Positions 11,396-21,743 of a stretch of 64,000 nt of DNA are shown here, piece by piece (position 1 is the stretch's first letter; each line of letters opens with the position of its first letter). The notes below the pieces were generated by a model. The model ran no database searches. It saw only the letters and a list, made by a program, of their open reading frames with translations, and was not told where the DNA came from. The stretch lies in contig JAFDIV010000007.1 in NCBI GenBank assembly GCA_019307815.1, positions 62,001 through 126,000 of the forward strand. Direction: 5' to 3'. The DNA is from Deltaproteobacteria bacterium. GTDB taxonomy: Bacteria > Desulfobacterota > DSM-4660 > Desulfatiglandales > Desulfatiglandaceae. A program made the position numbers and the translations under genes.

Positions 11396-12910
11396 TTAGG
11401 AAGCTGCCTGGAACACGCCCTTGAATTCATCCAGGGCATTTTTGAGCTTGTCTTCCAGTTCCTCAGAAATATCGTTCTTCTCCTTAATCTCTTTCAGCAA
11501 CTCAGGGTGCTTACTCTCCATATACTCCAACATCTGCTTCTCGTAGTCGGCTATGGATTCCACAGGCCATTCATCCAGATATCCATGTGCCCCTGCAAAA
11601 AGGATGGCAATTTGTTTTTCTGCTGGCATAGGCTGATACTGGGGTTGCTTAAGGATTTCCACCAATCTCTGCCCACGGTTCAACTGCTGCTGTGTGGCCT
11701 TGTCCAAATCGCTACCGAATTGAGCAAAGGCCTCCAGCTCTCTGTACTGGGCCATATCCAACCGAAGCGTACCAGCCACCTTTTTCATGGCCTTTGTTTG
11801 GGCTGAACCGCCCACCCTGGATACAGACAGGCCCACATTAATCGCCGGCCGCACACCCGAGAAGAAAAGCCCCGGCTCCAAATAAACCTGCCCGTCTGTA
11901 ATAGAAATCACGTTAGTAGGGATGTAGGCCGAGACGTCTCCTGCCTGGGTCTCGATGATGGGCAAGGCGGTTAATGATCCGCCCCCTAGCTCATCATTCA
12001 GCTTAGCGGCCCTCTCCAGCAATCTGGAGTGGTTGTAAAAGATGTCACCGGGAAAGGCCTCACGACCCGGCGGACGTCTGAGTAATAGAGAGACCTGACG
12101 ATAAGCAGCCGCCTGTTTTGACAAGTCATCGTAAATGATAAGTGCGTGTCGCCCACTGTCCCTGTAATACTCCCCAATGGCACACCCAGAATATGGTGCA
12201 ATAAACTGCTGGGTAGCAGGGTCGCTGGCGCAGGCTGCCACAACGGTAGTGTATTCCATGGCCCCGTGTCGTTCCAGGGTGTCCACCACCTGAGCCACAG
12301 TGGACTTCTTTTGGCCGATGGCCACATAAATGCAATAGATATCCGTGTCCTTCTGATTGATAATGGCATCCACACAAATGGCCGTCTTTCCGATTTGTCT
12401 GTCGCCAATGATCAGCTCCCGTTGCCCCCGTCCTATGGGCGTCATGGCGTCAATGGCCTTAATACCCGTGTACATGGGCTCTTTAACGGGTTGGCGCGCT
12501 ACCACACCTGGGGCCACCATCTCGATTCTGCGATACTCTGTCGCATTGATAGGTCCCTTGCCATCCAGGGGCTGACCCACCGCATCAATGACGCGGCCCA
12601 GGACAGCCTCACCGACCGGGATCTGGGCGATTCTCCCAGTGCGCTTGACTATGTCCCCTTCCTTTATCTTGGAGTCATCTCCCATAATGGCCACGCCCAC
12701 ATTGTCTTCCTCCAGATTCAGGCATAGGCCATAGATACCCCCGGGAAACTCCAGCATCTCCATGGCCATGGCCTTCTCAACTCCATACACACGGGCGATG
12801 CCATCACCTACGGAGAGGACCACACCGGTCTCGCTTACCTCCACCCTTTTTTCATAATCCTTGATCTGATCCCTAATGACCTGACTTATTTCTTCTGCTC
12901 TGATCTCCAT
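11396..12910 (-). CDS. atpA: ATP synthase F1 alpha subunit
   Basis: The 504-residue non-catalytic nucleotide-binding subunit has the P-loop GDRQIGKT (most relatives have Thr where Ile stands, but the invariant G..GKT is kept), the arginine-finger region in [16 protein letters not shown], and [19 protein letters not shown] start, overlapping the atpH stop by one base, which suggests translational coupling. Confidence 0.98.
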   Translation of the reverse strand: MEIRAEEISQVIRDQIKDYEKRVEVSETGVVLSVGDGIARVYGVEKAMAMEMLEFPGGIYGLCLNLEEDNVGVAIMGDDSKIKEGDIVKRTGRIAQIPVGEAVLGRVIDAVGQPLDGKGPINATEYRRIEMVAPGVVARQPVKEPMYTGIKAIDAMTPIGRGQRELIIGDRQIGKTAICVDAIINQKDTDIYCIYVAIGQKKSTVAQVVDTLERHGAMEYTTVVAACASDPATQQFIAPYSGCAIGEYYRDSGRHALIIYDDLSKQAAAYRQVSLLLRRPPGREAFPGDIFYNHSRLLERAAKLNDELGGGSLTALPIIETQAGDVSAYIPTNVISITDGQVYLEPGLFFSGVRPAINVGLSVSRVGGSAQTKAMKKVAGTLRLDMAQYRELEAFAQFGSDLDKATQQQLNRGQRLVEILKQPQYQPMPAEKQIAILFAGAHGYLDEWPVESIADYEKQMLEYMESKHPELLKEIKEKNDISEELEDKLKNALDEFKGVFQAAS

Positions 12911-13461
12911 TAGTTATATTCACCCCTTTTTAATGATTCTTTAAGCCCCTCCAATTGGGCCTTTACACTGCCGTCCAATACCATATCGCCGATCTGTACC
13001 ACGACTCCACCTATAAGTGAGCCGTCTTCACTGACTTGCGGTATCACCATCTTACCCGTAAGTCGTTCAAGTCCCTGTTTCAGTTTTTCAAGGGCATCCT
13101 CTTTCAAAGGCCTGGCGGTAATAATCCTGGCCCTGGTGATATTGGAGACCTCGTCGGTCAATTTCCTGTAATAATCCGTGATATCGGCTATGGCGGCTAT
13201 CCTGTCCTTATCCAACAAAACTCGCAAGAAATTTTTCACTACATCTGGAAAATCCGACTTGGCAAGGACTGCCTCCAGCACGTTTTTGCGTTCTTCAGTG
13301 GAAAAGATCTTACTGGAGATCACACGATAAAACGTCTCATTTTCATTACAAAAACGGGAAAATTCCTCCAAACACTTACCATAGGCCTCATAATTCCCGT
13401 CCTCACGGCCAATACCAAACAATGCCTTAGCATATCTTCTTGAAATCTTGGAACTAATCAA
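12910..13461 (-). CDS. atpH: ATP synthase F1 delta subunit
   Basis: The 183-residue OSCP/delta protein has an N-terminal helical domain ([12 protein letters not shown]) and the C-terminal signature [30 protein letters not shown]. It joins the peripheral b/b' stalk to the top of F1. Start is TTG at 13461 with GGAGAAG upstream; it overlaps the end of atpF by a few bases. Confidence 0.95.
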   Translation of the reverse strand: MISSKISRRYAKALFGIGREDGNYEAYGKCLEEFSRFCNENETFYRVISSKIFSTEERKNVLEAVLAKSDFPDVVKNFLRVLLDKDRIAAIADITDYYRKLTDEVSNITRARIITARPLKEDALEKLKQGLERLTGKMVIPQVSEDGSLIGGVVVQIGDMVLDGSVKAQLEGLKESLKRGEYN

Positions 13462-14075
13462 TGTAACTTCTCCACCCTTTCTATAAATTCATTGACCAGA
13501 TGTTCCTGATCCTTATCCGTAATCTCCTTACTTATAATCTCTTCTGCCTTGCTGGTGGCAAGGTCAACGATTTCTTCCCTAATCCTGGCCCTTGCGGCCT
13601 CCATCTCCCTTTGGATAGTAAATTCGGCCTGTTGTAAAATCTGTTCGGCCCTCTCCTCCGCTTCTTTTATAATTCTCTCCTTCTCGGCCAGGCCTTCGGC
13701 CTTGAATTGTTCGAGGATCTGCTCCTTTTCAGCTTCAAAGGCCTTGAGTTTCTGCTCGAGCTCCCGCACCTTGCTTTCAGCCGCTTCTTTTCCCTTTCTC
13801 AATTCATCCAGTTTGCGCCGAATCTCTTCTCTACGCGAAGAGAAGAAATCCTTCATAGAACTCTTCCGAATAACCACAAACAGGATGATGACCATCAGGG
13901 CGAAATTTATACATCTAGCCAACAAGTCCTTTAGATCCCCTCCTTCGTGAGCAGCAGCCTCACCCCCATGCTCAGCAGCCCAAGCCAATCCCGCGGGGAT
14001 CCAAAAAAGCGCCCCACACATTACATATAATACGATACTTCTATATATCCTAAACAAGCCCTTAAATCGGCTCAT
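13458..14075 (-). CDS. atpF: ATP synthase F0 b subunit
   Basis: 205 residues. An unusually long N-terminus has a first hydrophobic segment ending AGLAWAAEHGGEAAAHEGG, which looks like a signal or extra membrane segment. The usual b-type membrane helix follows (FALMVIILFVVIRK, about 55-70), then a long charged coiled coil. Together with the neighbouring b' it forms the peripheral stalk. Having two different b genes (b and b') is common in Desulfobacterota. Overlaps atpF' by four bases. Confidence 0.9.
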   Translation of the reverse strand: MSRFKGLFRIYRSIVLYVMCGALFWIPAGLAWAAEHGGEAAAHEGGDLKDLLARCINFALMVIILFVVIRKSSMKDFFSSRREEIRRKLDELRKGKEAAESKVRELEQKLKAFEAEKEQILEQFKAEGLAEKERIIKEAEERAEQILQQAEFTIQREMEAARARIREEIVDLATSKAEEIISKEITDKDQEHLVNEFIERVEKLH

Positions 14076-14500
14076 TGAATGCTCCTCCCTAATATCTTTT
14101 CAACAAGTTCTGCAGAAAAGGACGCTATTTGACCTTCTAGCTCCTTTCTCACCTCTTCCATCTTGGCTTCAATATCCTTTTTTGCCCCTTGGACCTTGTC
14201 ACCTGCCTTTGCCATGGCCTCGGCCAAAATGGATTTTTCCTGCTCCAGGCCTTCCTCTTTAATACCTTCCTTTTCCTGGAAGCCCTCTTTGCGGGCCAAC
14301 ACCAGACCCTCTTCTATACGCCTGGCATTCTCTTCAGCCTTGGCCCCATATTCCTGAATCATGTTCTCCAGGCTCTCAAGCTCTTGATTTCGTTTTCGAA
14401 TAATATTGCGGATAGGTCGATACAGCAAAAAGTTTAATACCAAAAGGAGAAAAAGAAAATTTGCAATTTGGTAGATTAAAGAAATGTCTATCTGTAGCAT
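14072..14500 (-). CDS. atpF': ATP synthase F0 b' subunit
   Basis: About 142 residues: an N-terminal membrane helix (IANFLFLLLVLNFLLYRPI) and a charged coiled coil to the C-terminus. First gene of the atp operon. The frame starts at a TTG (14521), but the ATG at 14500 (MLQIDISLI) has AAGGA upstream and fits relatives. Subunits a and c are not in this window and must be encoded elsewhere. Confidence 0.88.
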   Translation of the reverse strand: MLQIDISLIYQIANFLFLLLVLNFLLYRPIRNIIRKRNQELESLENMIQEYGAKAEENARRIEEGLVLARKEGFQEKEGIKEEGLEQEKSILAEAMAKAGDKVQGAKKDIEAKMEEVRKELEGQIASFSAELVEKILGRSIQ

Positions 14501-14556
14501 GGCAAACGCATCCTTTTTCAAACTAATCCAATAGGTTCAGTCCCAACGGGTAACGC

Positions 14557-14585
14557 CTTTTACAAAAAAAAAATGACCTTGTCAA
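14557..14585 (-). promoter_or_regulatory. Promoter of the atp operon
   Basis: On the minus strand TTGACA (14585-14580) is followed after exactly 17 bases by TAAAAG (14562-14557), preceded by TG as in extended -10 promoters. The spacer contains a run of ten T residues. It lies about 57 bases upstream of the preferred atpF' ATG. Confidence 0.62.
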
Positions 14586-14621
14586 AGCTTTTTTTCTGGA
14601 TCACAAATTTTTGTGGGGCAC

Positions 14622-14993
14622 TTAGGAAATAACCGCCACCTTCTTTTCGTCACCTGTTTCCGCTGTTCGCATCTTGCATGTACCTTCAAATATAACGCCT
14701 TCATCGATGATTACGACAGGCGACTGGATAGTACCGAATACCTTTCCAGGCGCATGAACCTCAATTCGATTTTCAGCGGTAATACTTCCTTTTATTTCTC
14801 CGCTAATAATAATTTGGGAAACCTCAATATCGCCCTCAATAAAAGCCGAATCCCCAACAATAAGGGTACCTTCGCTGAAGATCTCCCCTTTGAAACGGCC
14901 ATCAAGACGTACAGTCCCTGTAAAAGAGAGCTTTCCTTCGAACTCTGTCCCTTCGCCCAAAAAGGCATTCATGTCCTCTTTTGACTTCTTCAT
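14622..14993 (-). CDS. Bactofilin (polymer-forming cytoskeletal protein)
   Basis: About 123 residues in the bactofilin fold: repeating short beta strands with the pattern FEGKLSFTGTVRLDGRFKGEI, GTLIVGD, IEGDIEVSQIIISGEIKG. Bactofilins self-assemble without nucleotide and often scaffold cell-wall enzymes at defined sites. An ATG at 14993 has GGGACGGGG upstream; the frame opens at a TTG at 15032. It lies downstream of mreBCD-mrdA-rodA in the same orientation, a sensible partner for a cell-shape cluster. Confidence 0.88.
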   Translation of the reverse strand: MKKSKEDMNAFLGEGTEFEGKLSFTGTVRLDGRFKGEIFSEGTLIVGDSAFIEGDIEVSQIIISGEIKGSITAENRIEVHAPGKVFGTIQSPVVIIDEGVIFEGTCKMRTAETGDEKKVAVIS

Positions 14994-15205
14994 GGTAACA
15001 CCCCGTCCCACAGTGTTGGCTCCATACCACAAGCCTTTCTATTTTGCAAGAAAAATCACAAAGTGATAAAAACAGATAAAATTGATGTACTTTGCATCAC
15101 TCAATTAAGCATTTTACCCCAAAATTTCATTAGGTAGTCACCCTGTTTCCAAACAACCATGCCATGATCCCAGTTTGAAGGTGGATTCGGCCATTGGTTT
15201 TGTAG

Positions 15206-16309
15206 TTACTGAAACATGAACCGCCTCATACGGATATTCATCAGTACCCCGAGCCCTGCCATGGTGGCTACAAGGGAAGATCCCCCGTAACTGAATAACA
15301 CCAATGGGATTCCCACTACAGGCAAAAGCCCTGTGACCATCCCGACATTTATGACCACTTGCCAAAAGAAAATAGAGGTGATACCCACAGCCAGCATGGC
15401 CCCAAACTTATCCTTAGAACTCCTAGCAATATAGATTCCCCATAGAATAATGAGAAAATAGAGGGCCAGCAGGAAAATGGCCCCAATAAACCCCCATTCC
15501 TCTGCCCACACGGAAAAGGCAAAATCCGTGTGCTGCTCAGGCAAAAAATGGAGTCTCGTCTGAGTACCCTGGAGAAAACCCTTTCCCCATAACAGCCCAC
15601 TGCCTATGGCGATTTTTGACTGGTTAATATGGTAGCCTGCGCCTAAAGGATCCATGTCTGGCCTCAAAAAGGTCAAAATTCGTCTCTGCTGGTATGGCTT
15701 TAAATGGATCCATACAAAAGGGGCCAGCACCAATATCGAAGTAATAAGAATAACAATAGATTTCCAATGAATCTTGGCCAGGAAAACTATAGAGGCCCCT
15801 ACCAATACAAGTAGCAATGCAGTGCCAAGATCCGGTTGCTTAACCACCAATAGGAAAGGTGCAAGAATCATGCTAAACGGTTGCCAAAGGTCCCTCAACC
15901 GGTATTCTTTGAATTCCCTTTTCTCACTAAAGAAACGTGCCAGGGCAATGACCAATGTGATCTTAACCACCTCAGAGGGTTGAAACGAAATAGGTCCCAA
16001 ACTAAGCCATCTTTGAGATCCAGAGGATATCTTTCCGATAAGAAGGACCAAGACCAATAAGCCCACAGAAAAGACATACGCGGGATAGGCCATGCGCTCC
16101 AAGGTAAAATAATTAAATGTGGTCATCATCAGAAATATGCCAAATCCCAAACCATACCAGTATATTTGACGGATAAAAACCTGACTTCCCCCCTGGTCTC
16201 TTATGGGAAAGGTTGCACTATAGAGATTCAAGATACTGGCGGCAGCTATTCCAAGAAGGATCAAAAGAATAAACCAATCAAAGTTTTGGATAAGCCTTCT
16301 GTCAAACAT
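15206..16309 (-). CDS. rodA: Peptidoglycan glycosyltransferase RodA (SEDS family)
   Basis: The 367-residue integral membrane protein has about ten hydrophobic segments and the SEDS signatures FQPSEVVKI and, near the C-terminus, GIPLVLFSYGGSSL. It polymerises glycan strands from lipid II during elongation together with PBP2. ATG start with a strong GAGGAGG site. It follows mrdA by 42 bp. Confidence 0.95.
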   Translation of the reverse strand: MFDRRLIQNFDWFILLILLGIAAASILNLYSATFPIRDQGGSQVFIRQIYWYGLGFGIFLMMTTFNYFTLERMAYPAYVFSVGLLVLVLLIGKISSGSQRWLSLGPISFQPSEVVKITLVIALARFFSEKREFKEYRLRDLWQPFSMILAPFLLVVKQPDLGTALLLVLVGASIVFLAKIHWKSIVILITSILVLAPFVWIHLKPYQQRRILTFLRPDMDPLGAGYHINQSKIAIGSGLLWGKGFLQGTQTRLHFLPEQHTDFAFSVWAEEWGFIGAIFLLALYFLIILWGIYIARSSKDKFGAMLAVGITSIFFWQVVINVGMVTGLLPVVGIPLVLFSYGGSSLVATMAGLGVLMNIRMRRFMFQ

Positions 16310-16351
16310 GAAACCTCCTCGGGATTTACCCGCTTATCCTGTTAGCCATAA

Positions 16352-18205
16352 TCATTGGGCGTGCACCTCTGCTCTAAGGGCTGAATCCTTCAGACCCTTG
16401 AGATAGGTTTCGATGACCTGTTTGGCAATGGGGGCAGCCCCACTGCCGCCATGCCCCCCGTGTTCCACCAATACGGAAACTGCAATCTTTGGATTGTCTG
16501 CGGGGGCTGTAGCCACAAACCAGGCATGGTCCCTGAATTGTGGTAGATCGGATTTATCTTGTCCGTCCTTGTCCAGTCCAACTACTTGGGCTGTTCCGGT
16601 CTTTCCGGCCACCACCACACCATCGATAGCCGCCCTCCGGCCAGTACCATGAGGTTCATTTACCACCCCTACAAGCGCCTTTCGGACCAAATCCATATGT
16701 TCTTCGGAAAAATTCAATTGTCCATTAATCTTGGGCCGGAAGGCATACAAGACATTGCCCTCTACGTCTCGAACAAGCTTGCTAACCTGGGGTTCGTACA
16801 GGTAGCCTCCATTGAACACTGATGAGATTAGGCATGCGGCCTGAAGAGGCGTGACCAAAAGGTAACTTTGCCCAATGGCCAAAGAAAGGGTCTCCCCCAT
16901 CTGCCAGGGCATACCCCATCTTCTTAACTTCCACAAACGACTTGGGACAAGACCGCCTTTCTCAAATCCAAGATCAAACCCGGTGCGACGGCCGAGGCCC
17001 ATCTGTCGCGCATATTTGGAAATCTTATCCACACCCAGCCTTCTGCCCAAAGTATAAAAGTAGACATCACAAGATTCCACCAGCGCCCTATGGAGACTCA
17101 CGCTCCCATGGCCAGATTTCTTCCAGCATCGGAATGTCCGGTTGCCAAGCTGCAGCCACCCCGGGCAATGGATTTCTTCTTCTGGATCCACTACCCCTTC
17201 CTCCAGTGCTGCCAATGCCACCACGATCTTGAATATAGACCCTGGTGCGTACAATCCGGCAATGGCCCGGTTCTGGAGTGGAAAATCCTTACCAGTAATC
17301 ATCTCCTGCCAGGTCAGGGGATCTATACCACCCACAAAAAGATTTGGGTCAAAAGAGGGCTTGCTTACCATAGCTAGGACTTGCCCGTTGTTGGGGTCTA
17401 TAGCCACAATAGCGCCTCTTTTATCTCCTAGAGAGGCCTCTGCAGCCTCTTGCAGGCCCTTGTCTATTGTCAGATACACGTTTGCCCCCGGTCTGGGCAT
17501 TTGCTTGGAAATGACACGTATTTGTCTGCCTGCAGCGTCCACCTCAACCTGCTCTCCCCCTCGGATCCCCGCCAAGGAACGCTGCCATTTCAATTCAACA
17601 CCCGCCTTACCTACCAGGTCTCCTACCCTGGTATCATAGTATCTTTTGCTCCTGAGCTCTTTTTCCGTAATCTCTCCCAAATATCCCAACACATGGGATG
17701 CAAAATCCCCCATGATGTAATGCCGCTCTGGGGTTACTGTGATCACCACCCCAGGGAGGTTGAAACGGTGCGTTTCCAAGGCAGCCACCTCATCGCGGGT
17801 CAGTCCTCTTTTGAGACAAACGGGCTTAAACGGGGTGGCCTTGCGCATCTTTCTGATCAGGTCTAGAGCCCTTACCGGATCAAGCGAAACCAAGCGCCGG
17901 AGATGAGACACTAGTACCTCTGTGTCTTTCACATCCTCCGGCACCACGTAAAGATCATAGGAAGGTCGGTTATTGACGAGCACCGCGCCGTTTCGGTCAT
18001 AGATCAGCCCCCTATAGGAAGGGATATCTTGGAGTCTGATTCGGTTGTTTTCAGATTTAGTCCTGTACTGGGGCCCATTGAGGATCTGTAAAGACCACAA
18101 CTTCACCGCCAGGAGACCGAAGGCCACTATGGCAAGCAACGTCGCCTTCCTGATTTGTCTGTTGAGCACCTCAATGGATATGGGGTCAAGGACTGATGTT
18201 TTCAA
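16352..18205 (-). CDS. mrdA: Penicillin-binding protein 2
   Basis: The 617-residue class B transpeptidase has an N-terminal membrane anchor (about 20-40), a dimerisation/pedestal region with SYRGLIYDRNGAVLVNNRPSYDLY, and a transpeptidase domain with the three active-site motifs: SxxK in APGSIFKI, S-C-D in VESCDVYFY, and KTGTAQ. It cross-links wall peptides during elongation. Start is TTG at 18205. Lies between mreD and rodA, the usual elongasome order. Confidence 0.95.
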   Translation of the reverse strand: MKTSVLDPISIEVLNRQIRKATLLAIVAFGLLAVKLWSLQILNGPQYRTKSENNRIRLQDIPSYRGLIYDRNGAVLVNNRPSYDLYVVPEDVKDTEVLVSHLRRLVSLDPVRALDLIRKMRKATPFKPVCLKRGLTRDEVAALETHRFNLPGVVITVTPERHYIMGDFASHVLGYLGEITEKELRSKRYYDTRVGDLVGKAGVELKWQRSLAGIRGGEQVEVDAAGRQIRVISKQMPRPGANVYLTIDKGLQEAAEASLGDKRGAIVAIDPNNGQVLAMVSKPSFDPNLFVGGIDPLTWQEMITGKDFPLQNRAIAGLYAPGSIFKIVVALAALEEGVVDPEEEIHCPGWLQLGNRTFRCWKKSGHGSVSLHRALVESCDVYFYTLGRRLGVDKISKYARQMGLGRRTGFDLGFEKGGLVPSRLWKLRRWGMPWQMGETLSLAIGQSYLLVTPLQAACLISSVFNGGYLYEPQVSKLVRDVEGNVLYAFRPKINGQLNFSEEHMDLVRKALVGVVNEPHGTGRRAAIDGVVVAGKTGTAQVVGLDKDGQDKSDLPQFRDHAWFVATAPADNPKIAVSVLVEHGGHGGSGAAPIAKQVIETYLKGLKDSALRAEVHAQ

Positions 18206-18220
18206 TGCCCTATGTGTACC

Positions 18221-18763
18221 TCAATGCTGTTCCAATACAATCTTGCGCTCATGGTTTGAATCCGATACAGCCACCTTCAAGCGGTCCAGGAAAGAGAAGC
18301 AAACTGGGGCTGCCATTGCCGAGACAACAAGAGACAAGATAAGAAGCCAAATATCTTTCCCCTCAAGTACCAGTTGGCTCCCAAGGGTCAATAACATCGC
18401 CCCGAATAGTACTTTTTCAACAAGCCATGCCGCCCCTACAACGAAGACTTGTCCCCTGGGATTGTCCAAGTGGAGGAAACGAGATAGCAGTGCAATGCAA
18501 GCCAGGGAAATCAGATATAGGAAAACAAAGAGTCCCTTAAAACCACCAGAAAAGGTATCCATAACAAATCCTTGGCCAAAGGCAAAACAGCCTGCTGCCA
18601 CCCCCCCGCGGCGCAAATAGAGGTAGGCTATAAGGATGAGAATAAGGTCCAGGTCAAGCATGGTAGACCCAAGGCCTTCCAACCACCTACCTTTCAAAAG
18701 GATAAAAAACAGGCCGGCAATCCATGTAATTATGTAAAGCAAAATGTTTCTTTTCTCACCCAT
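18221..18763 (-). CDS. mreD: Rod shape-determining protein MreD
   Basis: The 180-residue protein has about five hydrophobic helices and no soluble domain; identity is supported by position between mreC and mrdA. MreD is a membrane link of the MreBCD elongasome. Its ATG overlaps the mreC stop codon. Confidence 0.85.
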   Translation of the reverse strand: MGEKRNILLYIITWIAGLFFILLKGRWLEGLGSTMLDLDLILILIAYLYLRRGGVAAGCFAFGQGFVMDTFSGGFKGLFVFLYLISLACIALLSRFLHLDNPRGQVFVVGAAWLVEKVLFGAMLLTLGSQLVLEGKDIWLLILSLVVSAMAAPVCFSFLDRLKVAVSDSNHERKIVLEQH

Positions 18764-19590
18764 TAATCAAAGGCCAACGATTTCTTTAAAATGACAAGCA
18801 CTTCCTCCAGTTTTGAAAAATTTACGGCTGGCTTCATGTCAATATCTTTGAAAAGTTCCCCAGGGCTATCCTCCACCTTTATGACACGGCCCAATGGGAG
18901 TCCCTTTGGAAAAACACCTCCCAGCCCTGAAGTCACCACCTGATCCCCTATAATAACGTCACTGGATTTCACGATATATGCCACCTTACACCGCTCCGGA
19001 AAAAGCCCCTTTACCATGCCCCTGTCCCGGGAACGCTGCAGCAGACAATCCACAGAACTGTTTTGATCTATGATGAGAAGCACCTTGGAATAATGGGCTG
19101 ATACCCCCACAACCCGCCCCACAACACCCAGTGCGTTGACCACCGGCATGTCCACCTGGATGCCGTCTTCTTTTCCTTTATCAATAATAACCGAACGAAA
19201 CCAGCCACTGGGGTCCCTACCGATCACCTGGGCCGCAATCACAGGCTCTTCAAAGGTCTGCTTGAAATTCAGAAGGGCTTGAAGCCGCTTATAAGTAGAT
19301 AGAAGTTCGTGGTAACGGGTATTTTGCATCATAAGCTGGTTAACTTGCTTTTTCAGCTCCTTGTTTTCGCGGCGCACATCTACGAGGTAAAAATAGTCAA
19401 GCCAAAAATTTTCTATGGCATCTACTGCACGGGTGAAAAGCTTCTGGATGGGAGATGTAATTTCGACTAAGAATCGGTCCAATGGGTTCCACTGTCGTTG
19501 GGTTTCTGAAGCGGACGACAGCAATAGGAGGGCTATAATGCAAAACAGGGCCCATATCCAGGCCTTCCTAAAGAATGTGGCATCTCTCAA
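18763..19590 (-). CDS. mreC: Rod shape-determining protein MreC
   Basis: The 275-residue protein has one N-terminal membrane helix (about 10-30), a coiled coil (about 60-100), then the periplasmic beta-barrel part with IDKGKEDGIQVDMPVVNALGVVGRV and DQVVTSGLGGVFPKGLPLG, both typical of MreC. The start appears to be TTG at 19590 with only a weak ribosome-binding site. 99 bp after mreB. Confidence 0.94.
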   Translation of the reverse strand: MRDATFFRKAWIWALFCIIALLLLSSASETQRQWNPLDRFLVEITSPIQKLFTRAVDAIENFWLDYFYLVDVRRENKELKKQVNQLMMQNTRYHELLSTYKRLQALLNFKQTFEEPVIAAQVIGRDPSGWFRSVIIDKGKEDGIQVDMPVVNALGVVGRVVGVSAHYSKVLLIIDQNSSVDCLLQRSRDRGMVKGLFPERCKVAYIVKSSDVIIGDQVVTSGLGGVFPKGLPLGRVIKVEDSPGELFKDIDMKPAVNFSKLEEVLVILKKSLAFD

Positions 19591-19689
19591 TGACTGCTCT
19601 CATACCTCGCTTCTCTATGGGGATAATCCCTGTAACCCTGCGATGCAAAACAAACAATCCGGAGCCACTTTCCCATGGGGCTAGGCCCA

Positions 19690-20736
<1,047 letters not shown>

Positions 20737-20788
20737 TCATATTATGACTGTAACCCTAATTTTAAGATCGGTAAAGACCTTATTTATC

Positions 20789-20817
20789 TTGACAAAGTTC
20801 TTGGCTGGTGATTAAAT
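20789..20817 (+). promoter_or_regulatory. Promoter of the rpmH-rnpA-yidC block
   Basis: Perfect TTGACA (20789-20794), a 17-base spacer, and TTAAAT (20812-20817). It lies 41 bases before the rpmH ATG and is correctly oriented. Strong sigma-70 type match. Confidence 0.72.
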
Positions 20818-20858
20818 GAAAATTTATATAAAATTTCAATCAAGGACTTGAAAAAACT

Positions 20859-20993
20859 ATGAAACGCACCTATCAACCAAGCAACATAAAAAGGGCCAGG
20901 ACCCATGGCTTCAGGGTCAGAATGCAAACAAAAGCTGGCAGAAATGTTCTCAAGCGAAGAAGGGCCAAAGGGCGGAAGCGCTTAACTGTGTAA
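20859..20993 (+). CDS. rpmH: Ribosomal protein bL34
   Basis: A 44-residue protein starting [20 protein letters not shown] and ending [10 protein letters not shown], unmistakable for L34 of the large ribosomal subunit. AAGGAC lies upstream of the ATG. It is followed six bases later by rnpA, the near-universal bacterial order. Confidence 0.98.
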   Translation: MKRTYQPSNIKRARTHGFRVRMQTKAGRNVLKRRRAKGRKRLTV

Positions 20994-20999
20994 TTATTT

Positions 21000-21386
21000 A
21001 TGCCCATGAATTCTCGACCGCATCGCGATCATGAGGAAAAGTCTCAATCCTTCTCAAAAAATGAAAGATTATTGAATCGATCAGATTTTGTCAATGTAAA
21101 TCGGTCGGGAAAACGATATCAAACAGAACATTTTGCAGTGATTCTGAAAGAAAATGGCCTGGGCATAAGGAGACTGGGGGTAACGGTTACCAAAAAGACG
21201 GCCAACGCCGTTAGACGAAACCGGATCAAGAGGCTTATCAGGGAATTCTTTAGACTCAACAAGCCGCTTCTCCCGGAAGGTCATGACTTCCTCATTATTG
21301 CCAGGAAAGACGCATCAGGGTTGAAGCTGAAGAACGTAACAGAGGAGCTAGGTGGTATCCTTTTTAATGAGAAGTATCGTAAATAA
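21000..21386 (+). CDS. rnpA: Ribonuclease P protein component
   Basis: The 128-residue basic protein has the RNR signature in [17 protein letters not shown] and an N-terminal [16 protein letters not shown] segment. It binds RNase P RNA and helps mature tRNA 5' ends. ATG at 21000; the first 25 residues are longer than in many relatives, so a later start is possible. Its end overlaps yidD. Confidence 0.95.
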   Translation: MPMNSRPHRDHEEKSQSFSKNERLLNRSDFVNVNRSGKRYQTEHFAVILKENGLGIRRLGVTVTKKTANAVRRNRIKRLIREFFRLNKPLLPEGHDFLIIARKDASGLKLKNVTEELGGILFNEKYRK

Positions 21387-21597
21387 CCTAAAGAAGGGCC
21401 CCATAGCCCTGATAACCATATACCAAAGGATTATTTCACCCTTAAAGCCTCCATGTTGCCGCTTTTACCCCTCTTGTTCTGATTATGCCCGTCAGGCCAT
21501 TGAAAAATATGGGATTCTGAAGGGGGGCATGCTTGCCGTGGTAAGGGTGTTAAAGTGCCACCCCTTCCACCCTGGTGGGTACGATCCATTGCCCTGA
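21367..21597 (+). CDS. yidD: Membrane protein insertion efficiency factor YidD
   Basis: About 76 residues with the family pattern: a hydrophobic start ([16 protein letters not shown]), [20 protein letters not shown] and [11 protein letters not shown]. YidD assists insertion of membrane proteins with YidC. ATG at 21367 lies inside rnpA; an alternative GTG at 21352 has AGGAG four bases upstream. Overlapping genes suggest coupled translation. Confidence 0.93.
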   Translation: MRSIVNNLKKGPIALITIYQRIISPLKPPCCRFYPSCSDYARQAIEKYGILKGGMLAVVRVLKCHPFHPGGYDPLP

Positions 21598-21695
21598 AAT
21601 CATGGGAAAGTTTGCCCAAGATCTATTGGACCTCGCTCTTGGTGGGCTTTTGGAGCCCTTAAGGTGTGCGAGTCCGTAGCAAAATAGAGCTTAAC

Positions 21696-21715
21696 GGGTG
21701 AGCGGGCCCTCACCC
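21696..21715 (+). promoter_or_regulatory. Hairpin in the yidC leader
   Basis: GGGTGAG and CTCACCC form a perfect 7 bp GC-rich stem around a CGGGCC loop, 28 bases before the yidC ATG. No T-run follows, so it is not a clear terminator; it could stabilise the mRNA or influence translation. Confidence 0.4.
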
Positions 21716-21743
21716 AGACACCTAATGATTTAAAGGATATATT

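Noticed and set aside
12146..12727. Plus-strand open frame of 193 codons opposite atpA
   Set aside because: An antisense shadow of highly conserved atpA, without coding features of its own.
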